Counted from the first letter of the stretch, positions 36,726 to 46,048 are shown. The stretch is DNA of 64,000 nucleotides from JABDGV01 sp964577935 (GCA_964577935.1 CAZOAJ010000007.1:1-64000); one strand, 5' to 3'. Numbers and translations: made by a program. Notes: generated by a model from the letters alone, not told the origin.

Positions 36726-38087
36726 ATGTTAGTAGTTGGTCATAGATTTGAAGCGACGATTGAAGAGGTTGTCTATGGTGGATATGGCTTAGTCCGTCAT
36801 CAGGGCTGGGTTATTTTGATAGAGAGCCCACACGGCTGTATTGCCGGTGAAAAAGTCCTTCTTGCGATCACGAAAAAACAATCTAACTATTACTGGGCTC
36901 AAGTGGAGGCTCGATTGACGGCAAGCCCTTTACGGATCGCTCCTGTTTGCCCTCATTTTGGTGTCTGCGGAGGATGTAAGCTCCAGCATGTATCCTCGAA
37001 TACGCAGCAGGCACTTAAAAAAGGATGGCTTGTAGACCAACTTGAACGATCGCTTGGGCGAAAGTATGAGCTTCCAGCAATTGAGATGGTTGAGCCAAAT
37101 CAGCATTGGAATTGGCGCAAGCGAATATTTCTCCATGCCCGGGTTGTTCCAGCTCCGAGTGCGCAGCAGCAACATTCCTTTAAAAAGCTATCCAAGGTAG
37201 GCGATAGGACTATCCCAAAATTACGATGGGAAATAGGCTATTTTTCGAGCAATGAGCGTTTTCTTGTCTATCCAACAACGTGTCCTATATTCACAGACAA
37301 AGCGGAACTCCTTGAGAGAGTAAGAAATTATATAGAGACTATATCTCCAAGAAGGGGCTCTTCAATAGAAATTTGTATTGGAAAAATCTCTGAATACGAA
37401 TTTGGGGTGGTCTTTCATGTCACTGGTAATTTGGGAAAAGATTTTGTTCATGCAGTTGAGTTTTTAAAGCCATTATTTTCCTCTATTGCTATCAAGGGAA
37501 GAGATACTCAAATTGAGTATGGGCCGCAGTTATTTACAACATCAATTGAAGGGCTAGAAATCTCATATAGTCTTTCAGCTTTTATACAAAATCATCCCGA
37601 AGCATATAAGCTATTATTAAGTTCTTTCTTGAATGACCTTGAAGCAAAACCTCCATCGCTTATTTGGGATCTTTATTCAGGAGTGGGGGTTTTTTCGAAT
37701 ATTCTCCTTAATAAGGGATATCGAATTGAGTCTGTTGAATTTAATAAGCAGGCGGTTGATTGCGCTAAAAAATCGATACGAAAGAATGGTTTAGAGGAAA
37801 ACGCTCGCCTTATTTGTGGTAAAGTTGAAGATGTTAGCATGAGTCTTTCACCTGATGCGGCCTGTTGGATCGTGAATCCTCCGAGAGAGGGGATGGCTAA
37901 AGAATTTAGGGTTATAGCCGCTGAGCGACTTCCCAAAGAAGTTGTCTACATATCATGTCATCTTTCGACAATGATCCGAGATATTGAACCGCTTTTAGCT
38001 GGGGGAATGAAAATTGAAAGGATACGCGGCTTTGATTTCTTTCCGCAGACGACACATATGGAGGTCATCTGTCATCTGAAAAGATGA
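36726..38087 (+). CDS. rlmD: 23S rRNA (uracil-5-)-methyltransferase, RumA/RlmD type
   Basis: A TRAM domain (residues 7-60, 'FEATIEEVVYGGYGLVRHQ') is followed by the iron-sulphur cysteines 'CPHFGVCGGCKLQHV', and a SAM methyltransferase domain with 'LIWDLYSGVGVFSNIL'. The catalytic pair is seen in 'NPPREGMAKEF' and 'VYISCHLSTMIRDI', where the cysteine attacks C6 of the uracil. Which uridine of 23S rRNA is modified (1939 or 747) cannot be told. It starts 15 bases after recJ; in Chlamydia this family gene lies elsewhere, so its place between recJ and euo is a local arrangement. Confidence 0.92.
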   Translation: MLVVGHRFEATIEEVVYGGYGLVRHQGWVILIESPHGCIAGEKVLLAITKKQSNYYWAQVEARLTASPLRIAPVCPHFGVCGGCKLQHVSSNTQQALKKGWLVDQLERSLGRKYELPAIEMVEPNQHWNWRKRIFLHARVVPAPSAQQQHSFKKLSKVGDRTIPKLRWEIGYFSSNERFLVYPTTCPIFTDKAELLERVRNYIETISPRRGSSIEICIGKISEYEFGVVFHVTGNLGKDFVHAVEFLKPLFSSIAIKGRDTQIEYGPQLFTTSIEGLEISYSLSAFIQNHPEAYKLLLSSFLNDLEAKPPSLIWDLYSGVGVFSNILLNKGYRIESVEFNKQAVDCAKKSIRKNGLEENARLICGKVEDVSMSLSPDAACWIVNPPREGMAKEFRVIAAERLPKEVVYISCHLSTMIRDIEPLLAGGMKIERIRGFDFFPQTTHMEVICHLKR

Positions 38088-38103
38088 TAAAGTGTGGAAA
38101 AAC

Positions 38104-38129
38104 GCGAGCCGCCTAGGAAGGCAACTCGC
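38104..38129. terminator. Hairpin between rlmD and euo
   Basis: GCGAG-CC-GCCT-AGGA-AGGC-AA-CTCGC: a two-part stem between convergent genes. No strong T-run, so a modest terminator. Confidence 0.5.
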
Positions 38130-38160
38130 ATATGAGCTTGAGATCTAACTTTAAGTTCTC

Positions 38161-38592
38161 TTAGACGGCTCTTTTTTTGCGTGTATGCAAGAAAGCGTCT
38201 TTATATGATTTAAGATCATTTTCATGAATGATCCAAGCAGCGCCTCTGCGTGTGGCTTTTAGATAGCCAGATCGAGTAGCATAATAAATCTTTTGAGCTG
38301 GGACGTTCAATATTTTCGCAACTTGGTTGATAGAAAAATAACCTTTTGTGTTGTCGAAGAGCAGCTCGCCCTGATACAAAGATTTTGTTCTCGAGTAACG
38401 ATTTTTTCGATACTCTTGGAGATCATCAAGGTTGATCATCCAACGGCTTTCGTCTTTGATTGCTCGGAGTTTTTTCAATTTAATAGCCACATATATGGCT
38501 TGGCGAGTGACTTTATGCATTTTAGCTGCTTCGGTAATCGAAACAATTTTCTTCTGTTCTGCAGAAGTTTGGTTAGTTTTTGCAGACTCCAT
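38161..38592 (-). CDS. euo: Developmental repressor Euo
   Basis: Euo is a chlamydia-specific DNA-binding protein expressed early after infection that represses late genes. The 143-residue protein contains two similar MerR/excisionase-like helix-turn-helix units: 'VSITEAAKMHKVTRQAIYVAI' (trim: ITEAAKMHKVTRQAIY) and 'SINQVAKILNVPAQKIYYA', each followed by a 'RW/AWII' wing. 'YRKNRYSRTKSLYQGELLFD' links them and is strongly chlamydial. ATG at 38592 is chosen because AGGGA stands seven bases before it; an upstream start would add 16 residues. Its place between recJ/rlmD and tsp/gltX matches Chlamydia. Transcribed away from tsp, starting about 30 bases from it. Confidence 0.95.
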   Translation of the reverse strand: MESAKTNQTSAEQKKIVSITEAAKMHKVTRQAIYVAIKLKKLRAIKDESRWMINLDDLQEYRKNRYSRTKSLYQGELLFDNTKGYFSINQVAKILNVPAQKIYYATRSGYLKATRRGAAWIIHENDLKSYKDAFLHTRKKRAV

Positions 38593-38622
38593 TTTAGTTT
38601 CCCTAAATATAAATTTTCTTCT

Positions 38623-40704
38623 TTGAAGATAGATTATCAAGTAAAGAATGAATATATATCAACAATTTTTGGAACAAATTTAAAACTTTCGTCTTTGTTC
38701 CTTGTAATTTTTATTTCTTTATTTTCAATTCTCGAAGGAAAACCAGCAGAATTACAATATAAAGATATCCCTGTTCGATCAGAAGAAATTTTGAAGTGGC
38801 ATGCGAATTATAAAGTTTTTAATGAGGATTTAGCTGCCCGAACTATTAATATGTATGTAGAAGAACTCGATCCGTCTAAATCATATTTTACAGAAGACGA
38901 TTTGCGAGAGATTCGCGCATCGAATATCGATAAGAAAAATGCAGTTCAAATTGATCCTGTTTTTTTAAATCAGGTAGTTAAAGACTATCGGGTGTCAAAA
39001 TTCCCTTATTTTGAAGAGCTTTTTGATCGTATGCAAAAAGCAATTCTTCGAAGAAGAAAACTGGAAAACGAAATTAAAAACGACGATCTTCCCCACAGTG
39101 TACAATCCAAAGATCTGAAGAATTTGAGATGGGCAAAAGATGAATCGGAGCTGTTTGATAGATTAAAAAAGATTCGAGCAATTCAATTAGAAGTTGCTCA
39201 TAAGATTGATCCTGATCAAGAAGCAAAAACACTTCTTTTGATCGACAAAAGGCGGAAAACCCACGAAGATGAGCTTTTGACTAAAGATCAAAAACTTCGA
39301 GAACAGCTGATATCAACAGCTTTTATGAAAGCAATTGCATCAGCTATGGATTCGCAAACCGCCTTTTTTACCCCGACAGAAGCTAAGCAGTTTTTAATTG
39401 GTGTTCAGCAGCGCCTGTTTGGAATAGGGGTGTTAATGAGAGATGATATCGATGGTTTTTCTATCATCAAAATTGTTGAGGGAGGGCCAGCAGAGAAGTC
39501 GGGAGCCTTGCATCTCAAGGATAAAATTATTGCTGTAGATGAGGAGCCTGTAGTTGGGCTTGATGTAGGAGAAGTTGTTGAGAAGATTAGAGGTCCTGAA
39601 GGAACGGATGTTGTTCTTACTGTGCTTCGTGAAACGGCAACGGATCTGCCTGAAAAAGAAATAAATAAACTTGATATTACGATTGAGCGAGCTGAAGTTG
39701 TTATCAAAGAATCGCGCTATGATATCAAGACCGAAGCTTATGGGAATGGAGTATTGGTCACTCTTGTGCTTCACTCCTTTTATCAAGACCAGGAAAGCTC
39801 TTCGACAAGCGATTTAACTTCAGCATTAAAGAAGGTTCTTCGGGAGAATAAAGTGATGGGAGTGCTTTTAGATCTCAGGTCGAATCCCGGTGGTCTGTTA
39901 AGCGAGGCGGTATCTGTCGCTGGGCTCTTTATCAAAAAAGGGATTGTTGTTTCTATAAAGGACGAACGCGGAAATGTTCAACATCTCCGAAATTTAGAGA
40001 CTTCCCAATTATGGAGCGGACCTTTGGTCGTATTAGTAAATCGAGCGAGTGCTTCAGCGGCAGAAATCGTTGCTCAGACGTTGCAGGATTATGGTCGAGC
40101 AATTGTTGTTGGTGATGCGACATCATTTGGAAAAGGTTCGTTTCAAATATTTACGGTCAATCCATCGCAAGATGATAGGGTAAATCCTAAGGGCGAGTTT
40201 AAAGTGACTCGAGGATGTTACTATACGCCGTCTGGTCAAACACCTCAATTAAGAGGAGTTGTTTCTGATATACTTATCCCTGGACCTTTAGCCGATGCGG
40301 AAATCGGTGAGCGCTATGCTGAATATCCGCTCCAAGCAAACTCGATTCCTCCATCTTTTGTCGATACTCTTTCTGATGTTCCTTTCTTCCAGCGAGGGGA
40401 GATAAGAAAGCTCTATCTTTTTGATCTTGAGCAGCCCACAGATGGATGGAAGAAATATATATATGCCTTGAAAAAGAACAGCGATCAAAGGCGTTTAGCG
40501 AATAAAGAGTACACCCACTTTCTTGAGCAAGCCAAGCAAGCATCTGAAGATGTAAGTATCGCTGAGTCTCTTCTTAAAGAGCCTGATTATCAAGGACAAG
40601 AGGCCATGAGTCTCCTCAAAGACCTTGTCTATTTTGTTGATCTGACACAAAAAGAAGAATCTCCGCAGGACGAAAACACCGTTACTGGAAAGCTTGCTGC
40701 TTAG
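38623..40704 (+). CDS. tsp: Tail-specific protease (Tsp/Prc, S41 family)
   Basis: A periplasmic carboxyl-terminal processing protease. A probable signal peptide ('LSSLFLVIFISLFSILEGKP') precedes an N-terminal helical domain, a PDZ domain (around 'GGPAEKSGALHLKDKIIAVD'), and the S41 catalytic core 'SNPGGLLSEAV', 'NRASASAAEIVAQTL' (nucleophile Ser) and 'DATSFGKGSFQ' (Lys). The C-terminal Prc domain ends near 'SLLKDLVYF'. There is no ATG or GTG at a sensible place: the frame runs back through the antisense strand of euo. I use the TTG at 38623, which keeps the signal's positive charges; another TTG lies at 38695. The start is therefore uncertain, the identity is not. In C. trachomatis the matching gene (CT441) also lies in the euo-gltX region. 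Confidence 0.9.
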   Translation: MKIDYQVKNEYISTIFGTNLKLSSLFLVIFISLFSILEGKPAELQYKDIPVRSEEILKWHANYKVFNEDLAARTINMYVEELDPSKSYFTEDDLREIRASNIDKKNAVQIDPVFLNQVVKDYRVSKFPYFEELFDRMQKAILRRRKLENEIKNDDLPHSVQSKDLKNLRWAKDESELFDRLKKIRAIQLEVAHKIDPDQEAKTLLLIDKRRKTHEDELLTKDQKLREQLISTAFMKAIASAMDSQTAFFTPTEAKQFLIGVQQRLFGIGVLMRDDIDGFSIIKIVEGGPAEKSGALHLKDKIIAVDEEPVVGLDVGEVVEKIRGPEGTDVVLTVLRETATDLPEKEINKLDITIERAEVVIKESRYDIKTEAYGNGVLVTLVLHSFYQDQESSSTSDLTSALKKVLRENKVMGVLLDLRSNPGGLLSEAVSVAGLFIKKGIVVSIKDERGNVQHLRNLETSQLWSGPLVVLVNRASASAAEIVAQTLQDYGRAIVVGDATSFGKGSFQIFTVNPSQDDRVNPKGEFKVTRGCYYTPSGQTPQLRGVVSDILIPGPLADAEIGERYAEYPLQANSIPPSFVDTLSDVPFFQRGEIRKLYLFDLEQPTDGWKKYIYALKKNSDQRRLANKEYTHFLEQAKQASEDVSIAESLLKEPDYQGQEAMSLLKDLVYFVDLTQKEESPQDENTVTGKLAA

Positions 40705-40866
40705 GCGGCGAGCATTTCCTTCAGCGATCGTTTTTTTATTGTGTATGGAGTTTGTTTTGTATTCTGTTATATCTTCCAACGACTTTTCTAGATAATTTCG
40801 CTCAATTTGCAAAACATTAAGGTTTGGGTATATTACTAAGAGATTAGGAGAGATGGAGGGGGCCCA

Positions 40867-42657
40867 ATGACCCAGCCAAGTCCAGATGTAGCAAGCTCAG
40901 TTTATTATGACCCAAATACGTTAAGAAAAAATTGGAGAATAGAATCTGAAGACGTAAATCTTGAAAATGACGATGAAATTCCACCTATTTCTGATTTAAA
41001 TGACGAACAAAGAGAGGGGGGGGATCAGGAAAATGGTGACTTCGTATTCGATGGAGATAAGGGGGTTACCCCCTCACCTGCTGCCTATTCAGGCAAGCGA
41101 GTTCGATTTGGCAGATATGTAAATCCATGCGCTCGGGAAAAAAAACACTTTGATAGCCTAGGTCTTGGCTCCTTGAATGAGCAGCAGGTCGATCTTTTTA
41201 AAAAAAGCGCTTTGGTCGATATAGAAAAGCTGTTGCCAAGGTTACACCATAAAATAGATGAAATATGTTCCCGGACGTATTCTCCAGAGGTTCAAAAAAA
41301 GGGGGGGAACGGATTTCAATATCAAGATTTAGTTTATGTTTCTGAGCTTGAGCAGTTTCGTCGGCTTGTCATTGTATCGAAATTGAAAAAAAATATTTCA
41401 TACGAAAGGCTTTATAAAGTTGCTTCCAGGTTTAAACAGTTACGTACATTCTCTCCGAGTCAGTGGGGAATGTCGCCGGACGCTTTACTAAAATATGCAG
41501 CCATCCTAGAAAAATACCATCTATTTCAAGAAAGTGGATCCCGAGATACACTACCACCCCATCAACCTGCGCGAATTGCCTTTTCAATCACGAATATTGT
41601 CAAAAAATATATTTGGCCTGAGTCGAATCAAGCACGGTGTTTCAATATGAGTGATGAGTCAGTAGATTCTCTAGAAATAAAATCAAATTCTCCGGCTAAA
41701 AAAATTTCATGGAGGCAGTTAGGGCTTCCTTTTTCTTTGTCAATTAATGTGGAACGACAGGGATTCGCTCTCTTACAAAAAAGGAAAATAGAACCTTTAA
41801 TAGGCAAGGGAGGTTCAAAAAATGTAAAAGCCGCAATATATATTCCTAGGAACAGGAATAAGAAGCCTTCTCATGCTGTAGAGGCAATTATCAAAAAAGA
41901 TTCAATTGCTCGTAAGGAAATAGCTCATTTAAAGCTAATTAAAGGCTCCTTCCATCATATGGCCCCATATTTTCATTCAGAATATGAGGGCGGGAAAGAC
42001 AGAAAAAAACGTACAAGTATTATCATGGAGCGATATGAGGGAAATCTCAGAAGCTATGAGGGATCTCTTTCTCTTCATGATCAAATCTATCTCTTTTGTG
42101 ATACGGCGACAGGATTACAAACTCTTCACGAAAAAGGTTATGTTCACGGTGACATGAAGCCTGAGAATGTTCTAGTCCGTAGAGAAGTCGATCGATTTTG
42201 TGCTTGTATTACTGATTACGATTGCCTTGAGCCGATTCAAAAGAGTCCTGATGATCCAGAGAGAAAAAAGTTATATTGGTACGGGACACCGCTCTATACT
42301 GCGCCTGAGGTTTGGAAGGATAGCCGTTATAAGAACTTAGAAGCTGCTGAAATGTATGCCTTGGGCTTAACGTTTCTAAAGATTTCAGGGGAATTGTCAA
42401 AAGAAGTATCTGCTATATCTCATTACATTATGCATCACCAGGAACCCTTGATGATGCACACCTCACAGAAGGCCATGGATGAAATTCAAAGAATGCAGAG
42501 AGATCTGTTTGGCAAGTTGCATGCATCTATTCAGTCCCGTCAAGATACATTGATAGGCCAATATCTTCGTGTTTTAGCTGGACTTATACATCCAGACCCA
42601 AATCAACGTTGGAGTATGCCTCAATGTCAAGAGGAGATAAAAAAATTGTTCGACTAA
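40867..42657 (+). CDS. Eukaryote-like protein kinase, probable effector
   Basis: Residues 310-596 are a protein kinase domain: glycine-rich loop 'IGKGGSKNVKAA' (312-323), a Lys around 343 in 'VEAIIKKDS', catalytic loop 'HGDMKPEN' (427-434, canonical HRDLKPEN) and 'DYD' (450-452) instead of DFG, then 'YTAPEVW' (478-483) as the APE motif. The base residues needed for phosphotransfer (Lys, Asp429, Asn434, Asp450) remain, so activity is possible. The first 300 residues are polar and not recognised, with an acidic stretch at 27-65. GGAGGGGG precedes the ATG. It sits between tsp and gltX, where Chlamydia carries its cysteine-rich outer-membrane protein genes. Secretion is inferred. Confidence 0.8.
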   Translation: MTQPSPDVASSVYYDPNTLRKNWRIESEDVNLENDDEIPPISDLNDEQREGGDQENGDFVFDGDKGVTPSPAAYSGKRVRFGRYVNPCAREKKHFDSLGLGSLNEQQVDLFKKSALVDIEKLLPRLHHKIDEICSRTYSPEVQKKGGNGFQYQDLVYVSELEQFRRLVIVSKLKKNISYERLYKVASRFKQLRTFSPSQWGMSPDALLKYAAILEKYHLFQESGSRDTLPPHQPARIAFSITNIVKKYIWPESNQARCFNMSDESVDSLEIKSNSPAKKISWRQLGLPFSLSINVERQGFALLQKRKIEPLIGKGGSKNVKAAIYIPRNRNKKPSHAVEAIIKKDSIARKEIAHLKLIKGSFHHMAPYFHSEYEGGKDRKKRTSIIMERYEGNLRSYEGSLSLHDQIYLFCDTATGLQTLHEKGYVHGDMKPENVLVRREVDRFCACITDYDCLEPIQKSPDDPERKKLYWYGTPLYTAPEVWKDSRYKNLEAAEMYALGLTFLKISGELSKEVSAISHYIMHHQEPLMMHTSQKAMDEIQRMQRDLFGKLHASIQSRQDTLIGQYLRVLAGLIHPDPNQRWSMPQCQEEIKKLFD

Positions 42658-42889
42658 GTGATGAAATTACGAGTGTTGGCTTGAGATCTGTAGCATGAGC
42701 GAGTAAAAGCATTGATCATCCTCTATTTGCAATTCAAACTTGCAATCTAACTCAAAAGATTGGGACAATATTTTCCAATCAGTGACTTACCTCAGCTGTG
42801 ATCATCATAAAAAGAGATGGTCTGATGATGAAGAATGTGAGTTCAAAAAGAATAAAGTTTTAAAGCTGTAAACCATAAAGCCATAAACT

Positions 42890-44401
42890 ATGACAGTAAG
42901 AGTTCGTATCGCCCCCTCTCCCACGGGAGATCCTCATGTTGGAACGGCCTACATTGCCCTTTTCAACGTCATTTTTGCGCGTCATTTTGGTGGTAAATTT
43001 ATTCTTCGTATCGAAGATACCGACAGAACTCGAAGTCGACCAGAGTATGAAGAGAGTATCTTTAATGCACTGAGATGGGCAGGTATTACTTGGGATGAAG
43101 GACCTGATGTGGGGGGTGCCTTTGGTCCATATCGTCAATCTGAACGAACCGAAATTTATCAAAAGTATGCATATCAGCTTTTAGAGCAAGGTAAAGCCTA
43201 TAAATGCTTTGCAACAGCTGAAGAACTTTCCGAGATGCGTGAAGTCGCGTCTAAAATGGGTTCAAAGCAGGGTTATGATCGAAGATATCGTACCCTTACT
43301 CCTGATGAAGTTCAGGCTCGAGAAAATGCAGGGCAGCCATATGTAATCCGTTTGAAAGTTCCTCTTTCAGGTGATTGCGTATTTGAAGATGCGATTAAAG
43401 GTCGTATTTGTGTGCCTTGGGGTGATATTGATGATCAGGTGCTGCTTAAATCCGATGGATTCCCAACGTATCATCTTGCAAACGTCGTTGACGACTATCT
43501 TATGGGAATTACTCATGTTATTCGTGGGGATGAATGGATAAGCTCAACTCCTAAGCACGTTCTTCTTTACGAGTCATTCGGATGGAAGCATCCTGTATTT
43601 ATGCATATGCCTCTTCTCTTAGGAAAGGATGGAAAGAAGCTTTCCAAGCGAAAGAATCCAACGTCTATCTTCTTTTATCGGGACTCAGGATATCTTCCGG
43701 AAGCCTTCTTAAACTTCCTTACCCTAATGGGGTATAGTACGCCTGATGGGAAGGAAATTTATTCTGTTGATGAGATGATCAAAGATTTTGATCCTAAACG
43801 AATTGGTGTTTCAGGAGCTGTTTTTGACGTCCAAAAGCTTGATTGGTTGAATCAACACTACATCATCAATACTATTCCTCAGGATAAACTTCTTGAAAGG
43901 TTGAAGGGTTGGATATTCAACGATGAATTTCTGCAGAAAGTTATTCCGTTAGCACATTCCCGAATCAAAAATTTCGGCGAATTTATGGAGCTTGCCGATT
44001 TCTTTTTTGTAAATCATCTCCCGTACACTCAAGAGCTTTTTAGAGTCGATGGATTGTCGCCTCAGGGGGCTGCATGTGTTTTGCAAACGATGATTTGGAA
44101 ACTTGAAGGGCTTGAAGATTGGAGCTCAAATGGCGTAAATCAAGCATCGAAGCTTGTGGCGCAAACACTTGGAATCAATCATAAGAAGCATGTAATGCCT
44201 CTTCTTTTTGCATCTTTGATGGGAAAGCGTCATGGACTTCCTCTGTTTGATTCGGCGCAGCTTTTGGGTAAAGACCGTGTGAGAGCTAGATTTCTTATCT
44301 CTATTGAGTTTTTAGGCGGAATTTCGTCGAAGAAGCTCGATGGGTTAAAAAAGTCTGTCGACCGAAATGAAGCAGCTCAATTCATGAAAGAACTTGCATA
44401 A
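42890..44401 (+). CDS. gltX: Glutamyl-tRNA synthetase
   Basis: A class I synthetase of 503 residues. The HIGH region is 'RIAPSPTGDPHVGTAYIALF', the KMSKS motif is 'KLSKRK', and 'LRIEDTDRTRS' and 'HVIRGDEWISSTPKH' are typical. Chlamydia makes Gln-tRNA from Glu-tRNA through amidotransfer, so this enzyme probably also charges tRNA-Gln (from family knowledge; gatCAB is not in the window). 232 bases without a gene precede it; cysJ follows after 18 bases. Confidence 0.97.
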   Translation: MTVRVRIAPSPTGDPHVGTAYIALFNVIFARHFGGKFILRIEDTDRTRSRPEYEESIFNALRWAGITWDEGPDVGGAFGPYRQSERTEIYQKYAYQLLEQGKAYKCFATAEELSEMREVASKMGSKQGYDRRYRTLTPDEVQARENAGQPYVIRLKVPLSGDCVFEDAIKGRICVPWGDIDDQVLLKSDGFPTYHLANVVDDYLMGITHVIRGDEWISSTPKHVLLYESFGWKHPVFMHMPLLLGKDGKKLSKRKNPTSIFFYRDSGYLPEAFLNFLTLMGYSTPDGKEIYSVDEMIKDFDPKRIGVSGAVFDVQKLDWLNQHYIINTIPQDKLLERLKGWIFNDEFLQKVIPLAHSRIKNFGEFMELADFFFVNHLPYTQELFRVDGLSPQGAACVLQTMIWKLEGLEDWSSNGVNQASKLVAQTLGINHKKHVMPLLFASLMGKRHGLPLFDSAQLLGKDRVRARFLISIEFLGGISSKKLDGLKKSVDRNEAAQFMKELA

Positions 44402-44419
44402 AGAATTGTATCAGGGCAG

Positions 44420-45544
44420 ATGACATACTCACGACATAATCCTTTTATAGGTCATGTTGAGGATAGATATATCCTCAATAAGCCAGGATCTACTAAGGAG
44501 ACATGGCATCTGGTCCTGAATGTAGCGGGATCGGATTTTGACTTTAAGATCGGTGATAGTGTAGGGGTTCTTCCAAAGAATAGTCCAGGGCTTGTCCATT
44601 CTGTCTTAAAGAAGTTGCAGGTTGATCCCGATGAGCATTTTCGGGATCCCCGTTCCGGGATTGAGGCATCGGCTGAGGATCTTTTAAGGAAACACTACTC
44701 ACTCGTTCCTCTTTCAAAAAAAACCTTCGATCTCATTCTGGAATATTCTTCGCACTCTCAGAAGGAAGAGCTTTCTCGTCTTCTTTCAAAAGATGAGAGC
44801 TGGATCCGTGCGCATGATCTTTCTGATTGGCTTACATTTGCTCAGCTTCCAATAATTCCATTTTCTCAACTTATTGGAACGTTAACACCTCTTCTTCCGC
44901 GTCTTTATTCAATAGCTTCTTCACCCCTTGTCGATAAATCTAGAATAGATCTCACTATAGCGAAAGTTCTCTACGAGCTGGAAGGTAAGCGCAGAGCAGG
45001 TGTCTGTTCTCATTTTCTTACCCAAGAAGTTGGTCTTTATTCTCCGGAAGTTGGTCTTTATCTTCAGCCAACAACTCATTTTCTTTTCCCTCAAGACTCT
45101 ATGCGTCCTATTATTTTAATAGGGCCCGGTACGGGAGTTGCTCCATTTAGAGCATATATGCAGGAGCGTAAGATCAAAGGTGAGATAGAGGGTAAAGTGT
45201 GGTTATTCTTTGGAGAGAGACAGCGTGATTATGATTTTCTCTACGAAGACTTTTGGATGGAGCTTTCTTCTCTTCCCTTTTTTAAGTTCGAAACGGCTTT
45301 TTCAAGGGATGGTGAGAGTAAGGTGTATGTACAACATAAGCTTTGGGAGAAGCGTCTTGAGCTTCTTGATTGGTTAGAGGAAGGTGCTTCCATTTTTGTC
45401 TGTGGTGATGCGAAAGGTATGGCAAAAGATGTAGAAGCTACTTTGATATCCATTTATCAAGAACGATTTGGAGATCGTGAACGTGCTCTTGAAGCTCTTA
45501 GGACTCTCCGAAAGGAGGGCCGATATCGAAAAGATGTGTATTAA
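44420..45544 (+). CDS. cysJ: CysJ-like diflavin reductase lacking the FMN domain
   Basis: The protein has the FAD/NADPH half of sulfite reductase alpha subunit and cytochrome P450 reductase: 'DFKIGDSVGVLPKNSPG', FAD-binding 'RLYSIASSP' and 'GVCSHFLT', then the NADPH fold 'ILIGPGTGVAPFRAYMQER' and the 'YVQHKL', 'GDAKGMAKDVE' motifs, ending in '-RYRKDVY'. At 374 residues it lacks the N-terminal flavodoxin domain (about 200 residues) of E. coli CysJ, as does the Chlamydia gene annotated cysJ. The electron acceptor is unknown. A 21-base tandem duplication (45026-45061) repeats 'EVGLY-SP-EVGLY'. Order gltX-cysJ-ispF follows the chlamydial neighbourhood. Confidence 0.88.
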   Translation: MTYSRHNPFIGHVEDRYILNKPGSTKETWHLVLNVAGSDFDFKIGDSVGVLPKNSPGLVHSVLKKLQVDPDEHFRDPRSGIEASAEDLLRKHYSLVPLSKKTFDLILEYSSHSQKEELSRLLSKDESWIRAHDLSDWLTFAQLPIIPFSQLIGTLTPLLPRLYSIASSPLVDKSRIDLTIAKVLYELEGKRRAGVCSHFLTQEVGLYSPEVGLYLQPTTHFLFPQDSMRPIILIGPGTGVAPFRAYMQERKIKGEIEGKVWLFFGERQRDYDFLYEDFWMELSSLPFFKFETAFSRDGESKVYVQHKLWEKRLELLDWLEEGASIFVCGDAKGMAKDVEATLISIYQERFGDRERALEALRTLRKEGRYRKDVY

Positions 45545-45553
45545 AAGCTCATT

Positions 45554-46048
45554 CTAGCTGATTTCTTCTGAAGTGGTTATAATGACCATTGCTGAAAGTC
45601 CGTCTCCACAGCTCACATCTGAAAGTCCATCCCCAGGGCAAAGGCTTAATCCAATGTCCTTGTCAGAAATATGCAGAATACGAGCAAGGTTTGATCGTAT
45701 TCGGTTGGCTTCCTCAATTATTTTCGGTTGATTTCCTTCAATAGTCATTGCTACATAAGAAATCTTTTGATTTCCAAGAGCTTTAATGGCTTCTTGAAGG
45801 TAGGCTTCAGAGTCTGTGATCCCATTTTTTTCGAACAGTCGCCCTAAAATTTCTTGAAGAAGCGGCTTTGCAACCAGGGTTGAAATTGCTTGAATAAGGG
45901 ATTCGATAAGAACATCTCCGTCCCAGTCTGTTTGCATACCAGGCATATCTTCTAGAATGATCCCGCCTAGAACACAGGGTTTAGTTGTTTCCTCCGAGAA
46001 GAAACGACGCATGGATTGTCCAATACCTGATCGAATTTTGACTGTCAT
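45554..46048 (-). CDS. ispF: Degenerate IspF-like protein (MECDP synthase family)
   Basis: The 164-residue protein has the IspF fold pattern and the chlamydial style of the family ('GITDSEAYLQEAIKAL', 'YVAMTIEGNQPKI', 'GDGLSDVSCGDGLSA'). IspF closes the cyclodiphosphate ring in isoprenoid synthesis with a zinc held by Asp8, His10 and His42 (E. coli). Here the matching places are Ser12, Arg14 ('GIGQSMRRF') and Glu49 ('DGDVLIESL'), so all three ligands are gone, and His34 appears as Asp41. It is probably not catalytically competent as IspF. ATG at 46048 is preferred over a TTG two codons upstream. Convergent with cysJ. A true ispF would have to be elsewhere, or the pathway is missing. Confidence 0.75.
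   Translation of the reverse strand: MTVKIRSGIGQSMRRFFSEETTKPCVLGGIILEDMPGMQTDWDGDVLIESLIQAISTLVAKPLLQEILGRLFEKNGITDSEAYLQEAIKALGNQKISYVAMTIEGNQPKIIEEANRIRSNLARILHISDKDIGLSLCPGDGLSDVSCGDGLSAMVIITTSEEIS

Noticed and set aside
38293..38622. Extension of tsp to an ATG inside euo
   Set aside because: It would be fully antisense to euo, a confidently identified gene, and would place a cysteine- and phenylalanine-rich stretch before the signal peptide.
40705..40866. Possible remains of omcA/omcB genes behind tsp
   Set aside because: The 162 bases show no cysteine-rich coding in any frame.
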